From the NCBI GenBank assembly GCA_030426245.1, contig JAUHYZ010000024.1:1-33421 (forward strand): a stretch of 33,421 nucleotides of DNA, given 5' to 3'. The notes under the pieces are model-generated. The model saw only the letters and a list, made by a program, of their open reading frames with translations. It ran no database searches and was not told the DNA's origin. The first letter of the stretch is position 1, and each line of letters opens with the position of its first letter. Positions 16,536 to 25,170 of the stretch are shown piece after piece. Both the position numbers and the translations under genes were made by a program. The stretch comes from Alphaproteobacteria bacterium. Its GTDB lineage: Bacteria; Pseudomonadota; Alphaproteobacteria; Sphingomonadales; Sphingomonadaceae.

Positions 16536-16847
16536 ATGACGACCAATCCCGGTATCTCCACCGATCCGAGCGATACCGACAAGCTGCTTCGCGAGATCCT
16601 GCGGGACGTTCTTGGCCTTAGCCAGGAACGCACGAACGAATTCAGCGAAGAGACCGGCCTGTTCGGCGATATGCCGGAACTCGATTCCATGGCCGTTGCC
16701 GGCTTGCTGACGGAAATCGAGGATCGGCTGTGCATCATCATCGAAGATGAGGATGTGGACGGCGAAATGCTGGAAACCTACGGCTCTCTGCTGGAATTCA
16801 CCCGGCGCAAACAGGCGGAAAGCGCCTGTCAGAATTTCTCGAAATAA
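16536..16847 (+). CDS. Dedicated acyl carrier protein
   Basis: A 103-residue acidic helical protein with the phosphopantetheine attachment serine at S51 in the sequence ELDSMAV (DSM in place of the usual DSL). The helix before it (DKLLREILRDVLGL) and the one after (GLLTEIEDRLCI) fit the four-helix ACP fold. It is not the fatty-acid-synthesis AcpP, because its termini and context differ and it sits with a GNAT transferase and opposite an acyl ligase. The ATG at 16536 is chosen to match ACP length. A weak AAGGG lies about 12 bases upstream. The last 19 bases overlap the convergent RNA methyltransferase gene. Confidence 0.85.
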   Translation: MTTNPGISTDPSDTDKLLREILRDVLGLSQERTNEFSEETGLFGDMPELDSMAVAGLLTEIEDRLCIIIEDEDVDGEMLETYGSLLEFTRRKQAESACQNFSK

Positions 16848-18043
16848 CTCGCCAGCTCGACATGGGTTGACCAGCGGAACTGGCCCACGGGGCGCAGCTC
16901 CACCAGGCTATAGCCCCCTTCGGCCAGCATCTTCGCATCGCGTGCCCAGCTGGACGGGTTGCAGCTGATATAGACGATCCGCGCCACACTGCTTTGCGCC
17001 AGCAATTGCGCCTGCTCGCGCGCACCGGCTCGCGGCGGATCGAGCAGCACGGCATCGAAGCGGTTCAGCTCTGCGGGCTGGAGCGGATTGCGGAACAGGT
17101 CGCGGTGCAGTGAATGGACCGGCTTGCCAGAAGCGCCCGCAGCCGCCTTGCAGGCCAAATGCGCATCCAGCGAAGCTTCGGCCGCCAGAACCTTCGCGGG
17201 GCCCGCCAGGGCAAATGCAAACGTCCCCAGCCCGGCGAACAGGTCCGCGATCATGCCGGCCCCGCCCAGCCAGTCCTTTGCCGCGCCGATCAGCGCCTCT
17301 TCACCGTCCTGCGTCGCCTGCAGGAAGGACCCCGGCGGGAAGGGCACCGATATGCCTGCCAGCAAAACCGTGACGGGCTGCGGCTCCCAGCGCGCTTCCG
17401 CCCCGAAGCCTTCATCCACGGTCAGCCGGGCGAGCCCGTTCTCCCGTGCGAAATCGAGCAGCGCCTCGGTCTGCTCCAGCCCTTCGACGCTCAGCCCCTT
17501 GAACCCGCAATCGATTCCCTGGTCGGTCAGAGTGAGTTCGATATCGACGGCATATTTGCCTTTTCGCGCCGCCAGCAGGCCGCGCAGCGGCGACAGAAAG
17601 GCAAACAGCTCCTCCCGCAGCACATGGCATTCGGCCAGCTCGACGATGCGGTGCGATCCGGCCTCGCGATATCCGATCCGCGGCCCCTGCCCGCCATTCA
17701 CCGCATGCAGCGTCGCACGGCGACGGCTGCGCGGCGGGGAAAGATGCGCCGGAGCGATCCTTTCAGGTGTCAGCCCCTGCCCCTCGGCGGCATTGACCAC
17801 GCGGCTCGTCACGAACCCGGCCAGCGACTCCTCGTCCAGATGTTGAAGCTGGCAGACGCCGCAAGCCTGAGCCTGCCGAAGGGCGAAATGGCGGCAAGGC
17901 GGCTCCGCATAATGCGGCCCGCGCTCCAGAGTTCCGTCTTCCCGGACGACATCGCCCGGCGCAGCCAGCGGCACATGGCGTCCGCTCGCGGTCACGCCGT
18001 CGCCCTTGGCCGCGACGCGCAGGATTTCCTCCCCGGCGCTCAC
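16829..18043 (-). CDS. RNA m5U methyltransferase, RlmD/RumA/TrmA type with Fe-S cysteines
   Basis: A 404-residue class I SAM enzyme that methylates uracil C5 in rRNA or tRNA. The N-terminal TRAM-like region is followed by candidate 4Fe-4S ligands (CRHF, ACGVCQLQH and AECHVL), a trait of RlmD-type enzymes. Motifs LFAGLGTFAFAL and LLDPPRAGA form the SAM site, and ISCNPSS contains the catalytic cysteine. The start is a GTG at 18043 that forms a GTGA overlap with the stop of the upstream nnrDE gene. The frame continues further upstream but inside that gene. The target nucleotide cannot be read from the sequence. Confidence 0.88.
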   Translation of the reverse strand: MSAGEEILRVAAKGDGVTASGRHVPLAAPGDVVREDGTLERGPHYAEPPCRHFALRQAQACGVCQLQHLDEESLAGFVTSRVVNAAEGQGLTPERIAPAHLSPPRSRRRATLHAVNGGQGPRIGYREAGSHRIVELAECHVLREELFAFLSPLRGLLAARKGKYAVDIELTLTDQGIDCGFKGLSVEGLEQTEALLDFARENGLARLTVDEGFGAEARWEPQPVTVLLAGISVPFPPGSFLQATQDGEEALIGAAKDWLGGAGMIADLFAGLGTFAFALAGPAKVLAAEASLDAHLACKAAAGASGKPVHSLHRDLFRNPLQPAELNRFDAVLLDPPRAGAREQAQLLAQSSVARIVYISCNPSSWARDAKMLAEGGYSLVELRPVGQFRWSTHVELASYFEKF

Positions 18044-19428
18044 AGGCAGGCGGCGTAAACGGCCGGTAGGCAATCGATCAGGCCTGCCGGAGTGAAGGCC
18101 GCGCCGCATTGCCGCGCAACCTCCCCATGCAGCCACACCGCTTCGCAGGCTGCATCGTAAGGCTCGGCCCCGGTGGCAAGGCGGCTGACCGCCAGCCCTG
18201 CCAGCACGTCGCCCGTGCCCGCCACGGAAAGCCAGCTCGGCGCAGGTCCCGCAAGGGTCACGCGCCCGTCCGGCGCGGCAATCATCGTGTCCGGCCCCTT
18301 GGCGACGATGATCATGCCCGTCGCCTCAGCCAATTGCCGCGCCACGCCCAGCTTGCTCGTATCGCCGACATGGAAGGCATAGGCCAGGGCCGCCAGTTCC
18401 CCTTCGTGCGGGGTGGCGATGATCGGCGCGGTCCGGCCTGCGAGCATATGTCTGCCCAGCAGAATCACGGCATCGGCATCCAGCACCGCGGGCACATCGC
18501 GTGAGAGAGCCGCGGCCAGTTTCGCTTCCGCCGCTTCGCTGCGCCCCAGGCCGGGGCCGATCAGCAGCGCGGAAAGGCGCGGATCGGCCAGTGAATCCGC
18601 CTCCACCACCAGCTCCGCCGGTGCTGCAGCAGGCGCGCTTTGCGCCGCCAGTTTCACATAACCCGCCCCGCCATGCATCGCCGCGCGGCAGGCCAGCAGC
18701 GTAGCGCCCGGCATCGCGCCCGCGACCACAGCCGCCAGACCGCGCGTATATTTATGCGCATCGGCCGAAGGAGCGGACAGTTCCGGCCGCTGCAGCAATT
18801 GCGCGGCGCCCTCCACCGGCTCCACGCCAATCGGTACCAGGAAGCGCTGCCCCATCGTTGCGGCGGCAGGCATCGTCCAATGGGCGTATTTCCATGCGCC
18901 GAGCGAGACGGTGAGATCGTAGGAAGGGAGCCCTTTATTGAGCGGATGGCCGCTATCGCTTTCGATCCCGCTGGGCAGATCCACTGCGACCCGCCGGCCA
19001 TGCGCGGCGGCCAGATCGGTCAGCAAGTGCAGCAATTCCTCGCTCAGCGGACGCGTAAGGCCGCTGCCGAACAGGCAATCGACTAGGACGGAGGCATGGG
19101 GAATCTCGTCCGGAGAACAGATATCCCCGTGATAGGCCGCGCGCGCATTCTTGGCCGCATCGGTGGCAGGCTCGATCGGTGCGACCACGCATACCGGCAG
19201 GTGCCAGCGGCGCAGGCTTTCGGCGATGACATAGCCGTCCCCACCATTATTGCCGGGGCCGCACAGCACCGTGACCGGATAGGGCCAGGCCAGGCGATAG
19301 ACCCATTGCGCCGCCCCGTGTCCCGCGATCTGCATCAACGCGTCGACACTGGTGCCCGCATCGATCAGCGCCTCTTCGGCGGCGCGCATCTGCGCCACGG
19401 TCAAAATCTGGTGGTTGGCACCCGTCAT
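18040..19428 (-). CDS. nnrDE: Bifunctional NAD(P)H-hydrate epimerase / ADP-dependent dehydratase
   Basis: A 462-residue repair enzyme that restores NAD(P)H from its hydrated forms. The N-terminal YjeF_N epimerase domain (about 1-210) has VLCGPGNNGGDGYVIAE (54-70) and VDCLFGSGL. The C-terminal ribokinase-like dehydratase domain has GPGLGRSEAAEA, VLDADAV, TPHEGELAAL, KGPDTMIAAPDG and the ATP/ADP site GTGDVLAGL. Both halves are complete. The gene lies 43 bases after ilvD and overlaps the RNA methyltransferase start by four bases, so it belongs to the same minus-strand run. Confidence 0.95.
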   Translation of the reverse strand: MTGANHQILTVAQMRAAEEALIDAGTSVDALMQIAGHGAAQWVYRLAWPYPVTVLCGPGNNGGDGYVIAESLRRWHLPVCVVAPIEPATDAAKNARAAYHGDICSPDEIPHASVLVDCLFGSGLTRPLSEELLHLLTDLAAAHGRRVAVDLPSGIESDSGHPLNKGLPSYDLTVSLGAWKYAHWTMPAAATMGQRFLVPIGVEPVEGAAQLLQRPELSAPSADAHKYTRGLAAVVAGAMPGATLLACRAAMHGGAGYVKLAAQSAPAAAPAELVVEADSLADPRLSALLIGPGLGRSEAAEAKLAAALSRDVPAVLDADAVILLGRHMLAGRTAPIIATPHEGELAALAYAFHVGDTSKLGVARQLAEATGMIIVAKGPDTMIAAPDGRVTLAGPAPSWLSVAGTGDVLAGLAVSRLATGAEPYDAACEAVWLHGEVARQCGAAFTPAGLIDCLPAVYAACL

Positions 19429-19471
19429 CCCTCATGCCCCGCGCTGGCACACCGCCGCTTCGGGCAGATGC

Positions 19472-21346
19472 TCAGTTGACCTTTTTTCCGTTCGGATAGC
19501 GTAGCTGCGAAAGATCGCGCACCGCGCCGCGCGCCGCACTGGTCGCCATCGCGGCATAGGCCTGCAGCGCCAGGGAAATCTTGCGCTTGCGCGGCGCCAC
19601 GGGCAGCCAGGCGGCATCGCCCTTGGCTTCCATCGCCGCCTTGCGCGCCGCCAGCTCCTCGTCCGAAATCGCCAGCGAGATCGTGCGCCCGGGAATGTCG
19701 ATATCGATCCGATCGCCATTTTCGACCAGCGCGATCGCCCCGCCTTCGGCAGCCTCTGGCGAGACATGGCCGATCGACAGGCCCGACGTGCCACCGGAAA
19801 AACGGCCATCGGTGATCAGCGCGCAGGCCGCCCCCAGCCCCTTCGATTTGAGGTAGCTGGTGGGATAGAGCATTTCCTGCATGCCCGGCCCGCCCTTGGG
19901 CCCTTCATAGCGGATGACGACGACATCGCCCGCCTCGACCTGACCGGTGAGGATGCCCGTGACGGCATCGTCCTGGCTTTCGAATACCTTGGCCGGCCCG
20001 GAGAAAACCAGGATGGATTCGTCCACGCCCGCCGTCTTCACGATGCAGCCGTCCAGCGCGATATTGCCCGAAAGCACCGCCAGACCGCCATCCTTGCTAA
20101 AGGCATGCTCGGCGCTGCGGATCACGCCGTTTTCGCGGTCAAGATCGAGATCGGCCCAGCGGTTGGATTGGCTGAAGGCCGTCTGCGTCGGCACGCCGCC
20201 CGGTGCGGCGCTGTAGAATTCATGCACCTTGTTGTTTTTGGTGCGGCCGACATCCCAATCGTCCAGCGCATCGGCCATGGTCGGGCTGTGAACAGTGGGC
20301 AGCGCGGTGTTGAGCAGCCCAGCCTTCTCCAGCTCGCCCAGGATCGCCATGATCCCGCCTGCGCGGTGAACGTCTTCCATGTGGACGTCGTTCTTCGCCG
20401 GCGCGACCTTGCTGAGACAGGGCACGCGGCGCGATAGCCGGTCGATATCCTTCATCGTGAAATCCACGCCCGCTTCATGCGCGGCGGCGAGCAGATGCAG
20501 CACCGTGTTGGTGGAACCGCCCATGGCGATATCCAGCGACATGGCGTTTTCGAATGCTTCGAAACTGGCGATGGAGCGCGGCAACACGCTCTCGTCGTCT
20601 TCCTCGTAATAACGCTTGGCCAATGTGACGGAGAGCCGCCCTGCCCGCTCGAACAGCTGCTTGCGGTCCGAATGGGTGGCAAGCTGCGATCCGTTGCCCG
20701 GCAGCGAAAGGCCCAGCGCCTCGGTCAGGCAGTTCATCGAATTGGCGGTGAACATGCCCGAGCACGATCCGCAGGTCGGGCATGCCGCCTGTTCGATGCT
20801 GGTCACTTCCTCATCCGTGTAGTGCTCATCCGCGGCGGCAACCATTGCATCGACCAGATCGAGCGCGACTTCCTTGCCTTTCAGAACGACCTTGCCGGCC
20901 TCCATCGGCCCGCCGGAAACGAACACGGTGGGGACGTTGATCCTGAGCGCCGCCATCAACATGCCCGGCGTGATCTTGTCGCAATTGGAGATGCAGACCA
21001 TGGCATCGGCGCAATGCGCGTTGACCATATATTCCACGCTGTCGGCGATCAGATCGCGTGAGGGCAGCGAATAGAGCATGCCGTCATGCCCCATCGCGAT
21101 CCCGTCATCCACGGCGATGGTGTTGAATTCCTTGGCGACGCCGCCCGCCGCCTCGATCTCGCGCGCGACCAGTTGGCCCAGATCCTTCAGATGGACATGG
21201 CCCGGAACGAATTGGGTGAAGCTGTTGACCACGGCGATGATCGGCTTGCCGAAATCGCCATCCTTCATGCCCGTGGCGCGCCATAGGCCGCGCGCGCCGG
21301 CCATGTTGCGGCCATGGGTGGTTGTGCGGGATCTATAGGCAGGCAT
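19472..21346 (-). CDS. ilvD: Dihydroxy-acid dehydratase
   Basis: A 624-residue Fe-S dehydratase, the third step of valine/isoleucine synthesis, making 2-keto acids from dihydroxy acids. It begins [19 protein letters not shown], close to the N-terminus of E. coli IlvD. GGAG lies seven bases before this ATG, which favours 21346 over an upstream ATG at 21358. Cluster and active-site segments visible are [52 protein letters not shown] and [16 protein letters not shown]. Length is normal for the long (4Fe-4S type) subgroup. A TATACT element about 33 bases upstream of the start could serve as a -10. Confidence 0.97.
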   Translation of the reverse strand: MPAYRSRTTTHGRNMAGARGLWRATGMKDGDFGKPIIAVVNSFTQFVPGHVHLKDLGQLVAREIEAAGGVAKEFNTIAVDDGIAMGHDGMLYSLPSRDLIADSVEYMVNAHCADAMVCISNCDKITPGMLMAALRINVPTVFVSGGPMEAGKVVLKGKEVALDLVDAMVAAADEHYTDEEVTSIEQAACPTCGSCSGMFTANSMNCLTEALGLSLPGNGSQLATHSDRKQLFERAGRLSVTLAKRYYEEDDESVLPRSIASFEAFENAMSLDIAMGGSTNTVLHLLAAAHEAGVDFTMKDIDRLSRRVPCLSKVAPAKNDVHMEDVHRAGGIMAILGELEKAGLLNTALPTVHSPTMADALDDWDVGRTKNNKVHEFYSAAPGGVPTQTAFSQSNRWADLDLDRENGVIRSAEHAFSKDGGLAVLSGNIALDGCIVKTAGVDESILVFSGPAKVFESQDDAVTGILTGQVEAGDVVVIRYEGPKGGPGMQEMLYPTSYLKSKGLGAACALITDGRFSGGTSGLSIGHVSPEAAEGGAIALVENGDRIDIDIPGRTISLAISDEELAARKAAMEAKGDAAWLPVAPRKRKISLALQAYAAMATSAARGAVRDLSQLRYPNGKKVN

Positions 21347-21447
21347 TTTTCGCTCCAATGGGGCAGTATATCACATTCTGCATTGGGCCCTAGCCCAGCA
21401 TGCATGCCCCCCGAAAGCCAAAAAATCATGGCCACGCCAAGGCGCAG

Positions 21448-22179
21448 CTATCCCATGCCGACCATTTCCAGGGCGAGTTTGCCGCAGATGCGCCGCAGCC
21501 GGTCGGCCCATTCGGCCTGCCCGGCCTCGTCCGCGATCAGATCCTGCCGGATCTCGATATAGAGATAGGGCCGCCCTTCGCTTTCGATATGGCGCTTGAT
21601 CGCGGCGTTGTAGATCTTGCCCGAATAGGGAAGCTGATCGCCCACATGCAGCCCGTCTGCCTCCAGCAGCGGCTGGGCATAGCGCGCCCCGCGATCGTCC
21701 TGATCGTAGAGCAGCCCGCAATGCCAGGGCCGCTTGTCTTCCGGATCGCAGGCGAGCTGCGGCGTGAAACTGTGCAGCACCAGGATCAGCGCAGGCGGCA
21801 CCTTGTCCAGCAGACGGTCCAGCGCGTCATTGAAAGGGCGGTGGAAGCGGGCGAGCCGCGCTTCCCGGTCGATCCCCAGATTGCCGGGAATCTCGCGCCC
21901 ATCGCTCATTTCGGGAATGGCGGCCGGATCGTGCTCCTCGCGGTTGGTGTCGCAGACCAGCCGGCTGACATTGCCCAGGAAAGCCGCTGTGCCCTCATGC
22001 GCGGCCATCCGCTCTGCCACGCCTGCCACGCCGATATCCACCGCGATATGCTCGTTCATCAGCGCGGGATCGATGCCCAGATCGATATCGCCGGGCACGC
22101 GATTGGAGGCATGATCCGCCATGATCACGATGCCGCCGAAACGCGGCGTTCCCACCAGCCGATATGCTTCTTCGTTCAA
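21448..22179 (-). CDS. N-formylglutamate amidohydrolase family protein
   Basis: A 243-residue enzyme of the FGase family, which hydrolyses N-formylglutamate in histidine degradation. Family-like segments are MADHASNRVP, FLGNVSRLVCDTNRE, FHRPFNDALD, LHSFTP, GLLYDQDDRG and YIEIRQDLI. No hut genes are nearby, so the true substrate may differ. I place the start at a TTG (22179) because it forms a TTGA overlap with the ispE stop and has AGGA just upstream. A GTG at 22203 is also possible and would add eight residues overlapping ispE. Confidence 0.87.
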   Translation of the reverse strand: MNEEAYRLVGTPRFGGIVIMADHASNRVPGDIDLGIDPALMNEHIAVDIGVAGVAERMAAHEGTAAFLGNVSRLVCDTNREEHDPAAIPEMSDGREIPGNLGIDREARLARFHRPFNDALDRLLDKVPPALILVLHSFTPQLACDPEDKRPWHCGLLYDQDDRGARYAQPLLEADGLHVGDQLPYSGKIYNAAIKRHIESEGRPYLYIEIRQDLIADEAGQAEWADRLRRICGKLALEMVGMG

Positions 22180-22982
22180 CGAATCCTGCCTTGCATCTGC
22201 CACCAGTGGCTCTGCTCCCGGGCTAACCGATCGCTCGCCTCACGCAAGCCCTGCGCGCTCTCATACAGTGCAAAACAGGTCGCGCCGGAGCCGGACATGC
22301 GCGCCAGCCATGCATCGGTGCCGCCTAGCGCTGCCAGCACATCGGCAATTTGCGGGCAGATCGAAACCGCCGGCGCTTCCAGATCGTTACGCCCGGCCAG
22401 TGCGATTTCGCGGGCGCTCCCCTGCGGCAAGGCGCCGCGATCCGCCCCATCCCATGCGGCGAAGACCGGCCGGGTGGGCAGCGGAACGCGCGGATTGACC
22501 AGCAGCACATGCGTGCCCGCCAGATCGCCGGGGCCAGGGGCCAGCTCGGTGCCTGTACCTCTGCCGATACATGTGACGCTTTCCACGCAGGCCGGTACAT
22601 CCGCCCCCAACTTCGCGGCCCGTGCCTGCCAGTCCTCCGGCAGACCATGCGCCTGCTCCACCAGGCGGAACACGGCGCCCGCATCGGCGCTCCCCCCGCC
22701 CAGCCCCGCGGCAACCGGCAGATTCTTTTCCAGATCGATCGCCATCCCGCCCGGCCGGGGCAGCGCGCCCAATGCCTGCATCGCGATATTGGCGAAGGGA
22801 TCGCTCAGCGCACCGGCAAATTCGCCGAAGACGCGCAGCTCGTCCCGCTCGGCACTACGCGCGGAGAGCACATCGCCTGAATCCACGAAAGCGAACAGCG
22901 TTTCCAGCTCGTGATAGCCGTCATCCCGCCGGCGCCTGACATGCAGGGCCAGATTGATCTTGGCGTAAGCGATTTCGATCAT
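22176..22982 (-). CDS. ispE: 4-diphosphocytidyl-2-C-methyl-D-erythritol kinase
   Basis: A 268-residue GHMP kinase for the fourth step of the MEP isoprenoid pathway, phosphorylating CDP-methylerythritol. Motifs are AYAKINLALHV at the N-terminus, the ATP loop PVAAGLGGGSADAGA and the C-terminal MSGSGATCFALY. A TTGACG element at 23022-23017 on the minus strand may be part of its promoter, though the matching -10 (CATCGA) is poor. It heads a tight minus-strand run with the amidohydrolase, ilvD, nnrDE and the RNA methyltransferase. Confidence 0.95.
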   Translation of the reverse strand: MIEIAYAKINLALHVRRRRDDGYHELETLFAFVDSGDVLSARSAERDELRVFGEFAGALSDPFANIAMQALGALPRPGGMAIDLEKNLPVAAGLGGGSADAGAVFRLVEQAHGLPEDWQARAAKLGADVPACVESVTCIGRGTGTELAPGPGDLAGTHVLLVNPRVPLPTRPVFAAWDGADRGALPQGSAREIALAGRNDLEAPAVSICPQIADVLAALGGTDAWLARMSGSGATCFALYESAQGLREASDRLAREQSHWWQMQGRIR

Positions 22983-23086
22983 GGGGCGGGCTTTCGATGC
23001 ATGCGCCGTCCCTTAGCGTCAACTCTGCGCTCTGTCCGCATCGCGCGAAAAATACTGCGGAGTTGCGGCCCGTCCGGCGGAAAACC

Positions 23087-24019
23087 CTATGGCTCGCCGC
23101 CCTGGACGCGGAAAGAACGCAGCTTGGTGAGCAGCCAGGATGCCGCCGGCCCCATCGCCGCATCCCCCCGCCAGGCGACATGAACCGGAACTTGATAGGT
23201 GGCTGCCTCGGCCGACCAGGCAGGCGTCTCGAGCCGCACCAGTTCGCCTGCTTCCAGCTCGGCGGCAATCATTGCATCAGGCAAAATCGTGTAACCGAGC
23301 CCCTGCTTCAGCATCGGCAGCATCGCGGAGAGTTGTTCGAAACGCCACGGGGCGCCGCCGAACACGCCAAGGTCCCGCAAGATTGCGCCGCCCGGCTCCA
23401 TCATCGGCACCAGCTGCAAATGTTCGCGCAGGTCGTTGGGCGTCACCGGCCCGCGGATCGCGGCCAGGGGGTGCGAAGCCGCCACGACCATCGACAGCTC
23501 CGCTGTCGTAACCAGTTGGCGTTCCAGGCCCAGCGACTCATCCGATTGCAGCATCAGGATTCCAAGCTGTGCCTGCCCTTCCAGCAGAATCCGCGCCGCA
23601 TCCTCCATCACCAGATTCCGGAACCGCAGTTCTACGTCGGGAAACTGCGCACGGAACTCCGCGAACAGGCCGGTAAATTTCGCCATCGGGAAAATTAGGT
23701 CCGTGGCGACCGTAATCTGCGCCTCCGTTCCGCTGGCAAGGTTGGCCGTATGCGAACGGAACGCCGCCAATTCCTCGGCAATGCGGCGCGCCCGCGGCAA
23801 GATCATCAGCCCTGCCCCGGTCAGCGCTGCACGGTATCCGGAACGATCGAACAGCGTCAGGCCCGTCTGCGCCTCCAGCTTGCGGATCGAATGGGAAATC
23901 GCCGAAGGCTCCTTCCCGGCGGCCCGCGCGGCCGCGCCGAAACTGCCATTATCGGCCACAGCCAGGAAATCTTCGACCTGTTCCCAGCGATACTCAGTCA
24001 CAGATTCAATTCCCGGCAT
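23087..24019 (-). CDS. LysR family transcriptional regulator
   Basis: A 310-residue LTTR. The winged helix-turn-helix is near the N-terminus (WEQVEDFLAVADNGSFGAAA, then KEPSAISHSIRKLEAQ, about residues 12-60), followed by the LFDRSG wing. The effector domain starts near residue 95. The gene is divergent from the CmcJ-like oxygenase across 146 bases, the usual layout for a LysR protein controlling its neighbour and itself. The ligand is unknown. The ATG at 24019 has only a weak site (CGGAA). A GTG six codons in has GGGA at a better distance, so the exact start is uncertain. Confidence 0.92.
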   Translation of the reverse strand: MPGIESVTEYRWEQVEDFLAVADNGSFGAAARAAGKEPSAISHSIRKLEAQTGLTLFDRSGYRAALTGAGLMILPRARRIAEELAAFRSHTANLASGTEAQITVATDLIFPMAKFTGLFAEFRAQFPDVELRFRNLVMEDAARILLEGQAQLGILMLQSDESLGLERQLVTTAELSMVVAASHPLAAIRGPVTPNDLREHLQLVPMMEPGGAILRDLGVFGGAPWRFEQLSAMLPMLKQGLGYTILPDAMIAAELEAGELVRLETPAWSAEAATYQVPVHVAWRGDAAMGPAASWLLTKLRSFRVQGGEP

Positions 24020-24032
24020 TTCCGCATAACAA

Positions 24033-24045
24033 TGAAATTAATTCA
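24033..24045. promoter_or_regulatory. Candidate LysR box in the divergent promoter region
   Basis: TGAAATTAATTCA fits the T-N11-A pattern with inverted ends (TGAA and TTCA) typical of LysR operators. It lies just upstream of the lysR start in the 24020-24165 gap, which is AT-rich against its surroundings. A second dyad, GTGA-N6-TCAC, is found near 24096-24109, closer to the oxygenase. Both are pattern-based candidates for the regulator's own sites. Confidence 0.4.
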
Positions 24046-24165
24046 CCGGTTTGTGCGAAAGATCAACCTATCATCGCGCCTCTACGGCTTTAATGGTGAG
24101 TTATATCACGCAGTTTTCGGAAGATCGGATATCCGGGAATTGACGCAAAAAGGGAGAGGGCGATC

Positions 24166-25023
24166 ATGGAGCTTTCGAATCCGGAAGTGGTGGCTGAAAC
24201 CGTCACCGCCGATTTCAACTATGTAGACGCCGGCGCGATTGCCGCGCCGCTGCACTTCTCGCTCGATCATGCGTGGAGCGGCATTCCGACGGTCCAACGC
24301 AGCGTGCCGGTTACCGATGCCAGCAGCCTTGCAGAGCCGCCGCGCTTCGACCGCGAAGGTTTCCAACTCGTGCAGACCGGCGTCAGCGATATCGATTGGC
24401 TCGACGAGGAACTGATCGGCACTGTCTGGCGTGACGCAGCACTCGCAGCGGTAAAGCAGCTTACGGGCGCGGACGATGTCGTCGGCTGGGGCATCGGCCT
24501 GCGTTATTCGGAAAGGAATCTGGGCGCAAAGCGCACCGATGTGACCAACCCGGCGCGCAAGGTCCATGGCGATTTCAGCCCGACCCATTTTGGCGAGAAG
24601 CTCGATCACTGGGACGCGGAGCAGCGCGTTGCGGAGGTCGCCAATGGCCGGCGCCTGGCCCACTGGATCGGGATCAATGTCTGGCAGCCCGTTTCACCTG
24701 CACCCTATGACAACCCGCTGGCGGTGTGCGATGCACGCAGCGTGCGCGACGAAGATGTGCTGATTGGGCGCGGCTCCGTGCCGAGCAACCGCAGTATCGA
24801 AGTGGACCTGCTGCTGTATTACGACAATCCAGACTATCGCTGGCACTATTTCAGCAAGGCCGAACCGGGTGAAGCGCTGGTGTTCTGCGGCATCGAGGCC
24901 AAGCCCCGGGGCGGCTGGCGAACAGTTCCGCACTCCGCCTTCGACAATCCGGCCTGCCCTGAGGCTTCCGTACCGCGAATGAGCGTGGAGATGCGCGCCC
25001 TGGCCCTGTTCTACGAAGAATAG
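24166..25023 (+). CDS. CmcJ/NvfI family non-heme oxygenase-like protein
   Basis: A 285-residue protein of the family that includes the cephamycin 7-alpha-methoxylation partner CmcJ and fungal AsaB/NvfI enzymes. Family-type segments are RKVHGDFSPTHF (candidate metal-binding His and Asp), WIGINVWQPVSPAPYDNPLAVCDARSV (split over residues ~162-188), YDNPDYRWHYFSKAEPGEAL, WRTVPHSAFDNP (candidate second His) and EMRALALFY at the C-terminus. Members are thought to act on secondary metabolites or unsaturated lipids. The substrate here is unknown. GGGAGAGGG precedes the ATG. Control by the divergent LysR protein is inferred from layout. Confidence 0.8.
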   Translation: MELSNPEVVAETVTADFNYVDAGAIAAPLHFSLDHAWSGIPTVQRSVPVTDASSLAEPPRFDREGFQLVQTGVSDIDWLDEELIGTVWRDAALAAVKQLTGADDVVGWGIGLRYSERNLGAKRTDVTNPARKVHGDFSPTHFGEKLDHWDAEQRVAEVANGRRLAHWIGINVWQPVSPAPYDNPLAVCDARSVRDEDVLIGRGSVPSNRSIEVDLLLYYDNPDYRWHYFSKAEPGEALVFCGIEAKPRGGWRTVPHSAFDNPACPEASVPRMSVEMRALALFYEE

Positions 25024-25026
25024 ACA

Positions 25027-25140
25027 TTGCCCCGCCGGCCTTGCCGGCGGCAGGGATCGGCCTTTCGCTCTTCGCCGGATGGCAGCCTAGGGCGTCAGCA
25101 CATCCGCATCGCATCTTGCGCACTCGGCGTATCGTGGGAA
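25027..25140. pseudogene. Degenerate remnant of a permease/symporter convergent junction
   Basis: The plus strand encodes a relic ending AAGIGLSLFAG followed by TGG, matching the C-terminus of the next permease (GGLGLALFAG then TAG). The minus strand ending at 25087 encodes AECARCDADVLTP-stop, matching the symporter C-terminus AERAKSDSDVLTS-stop. Thus both 3' ends of the pair at 25171-27796 are echoed here without the rest of the genes. Amino acids are better kept than bases, so the copy seems to come from a diverged but once functional version. It lies directly after the oxygenase stop. Confidence 0.7.
25041..25130 (+). repeat. Imperfect direct repeat, left copy (partner 26341-26430)
   Basis: Hand alignment without gaps to 26341-26430 gives 70 of 90 identical bases at an offset of exactly 1300. 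The conserved core CGCTCTTCGCCGGAT is identical in both. The pair flanks the permease gene. Confidence 0.75.
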
Positions 25141-25170
25141 CATCTCATCCGATCGCCCGCTTACCAAGGG

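Noticed and set aside
21384-21397. TGGGC/GCCCA hairpin upstream of ilvD as a terminator or attenuator
   Set aside because: The nearby T-run lies on the wrong side for minus-strand termination, and there is no leader peptide rich in branched-chain amino acids.
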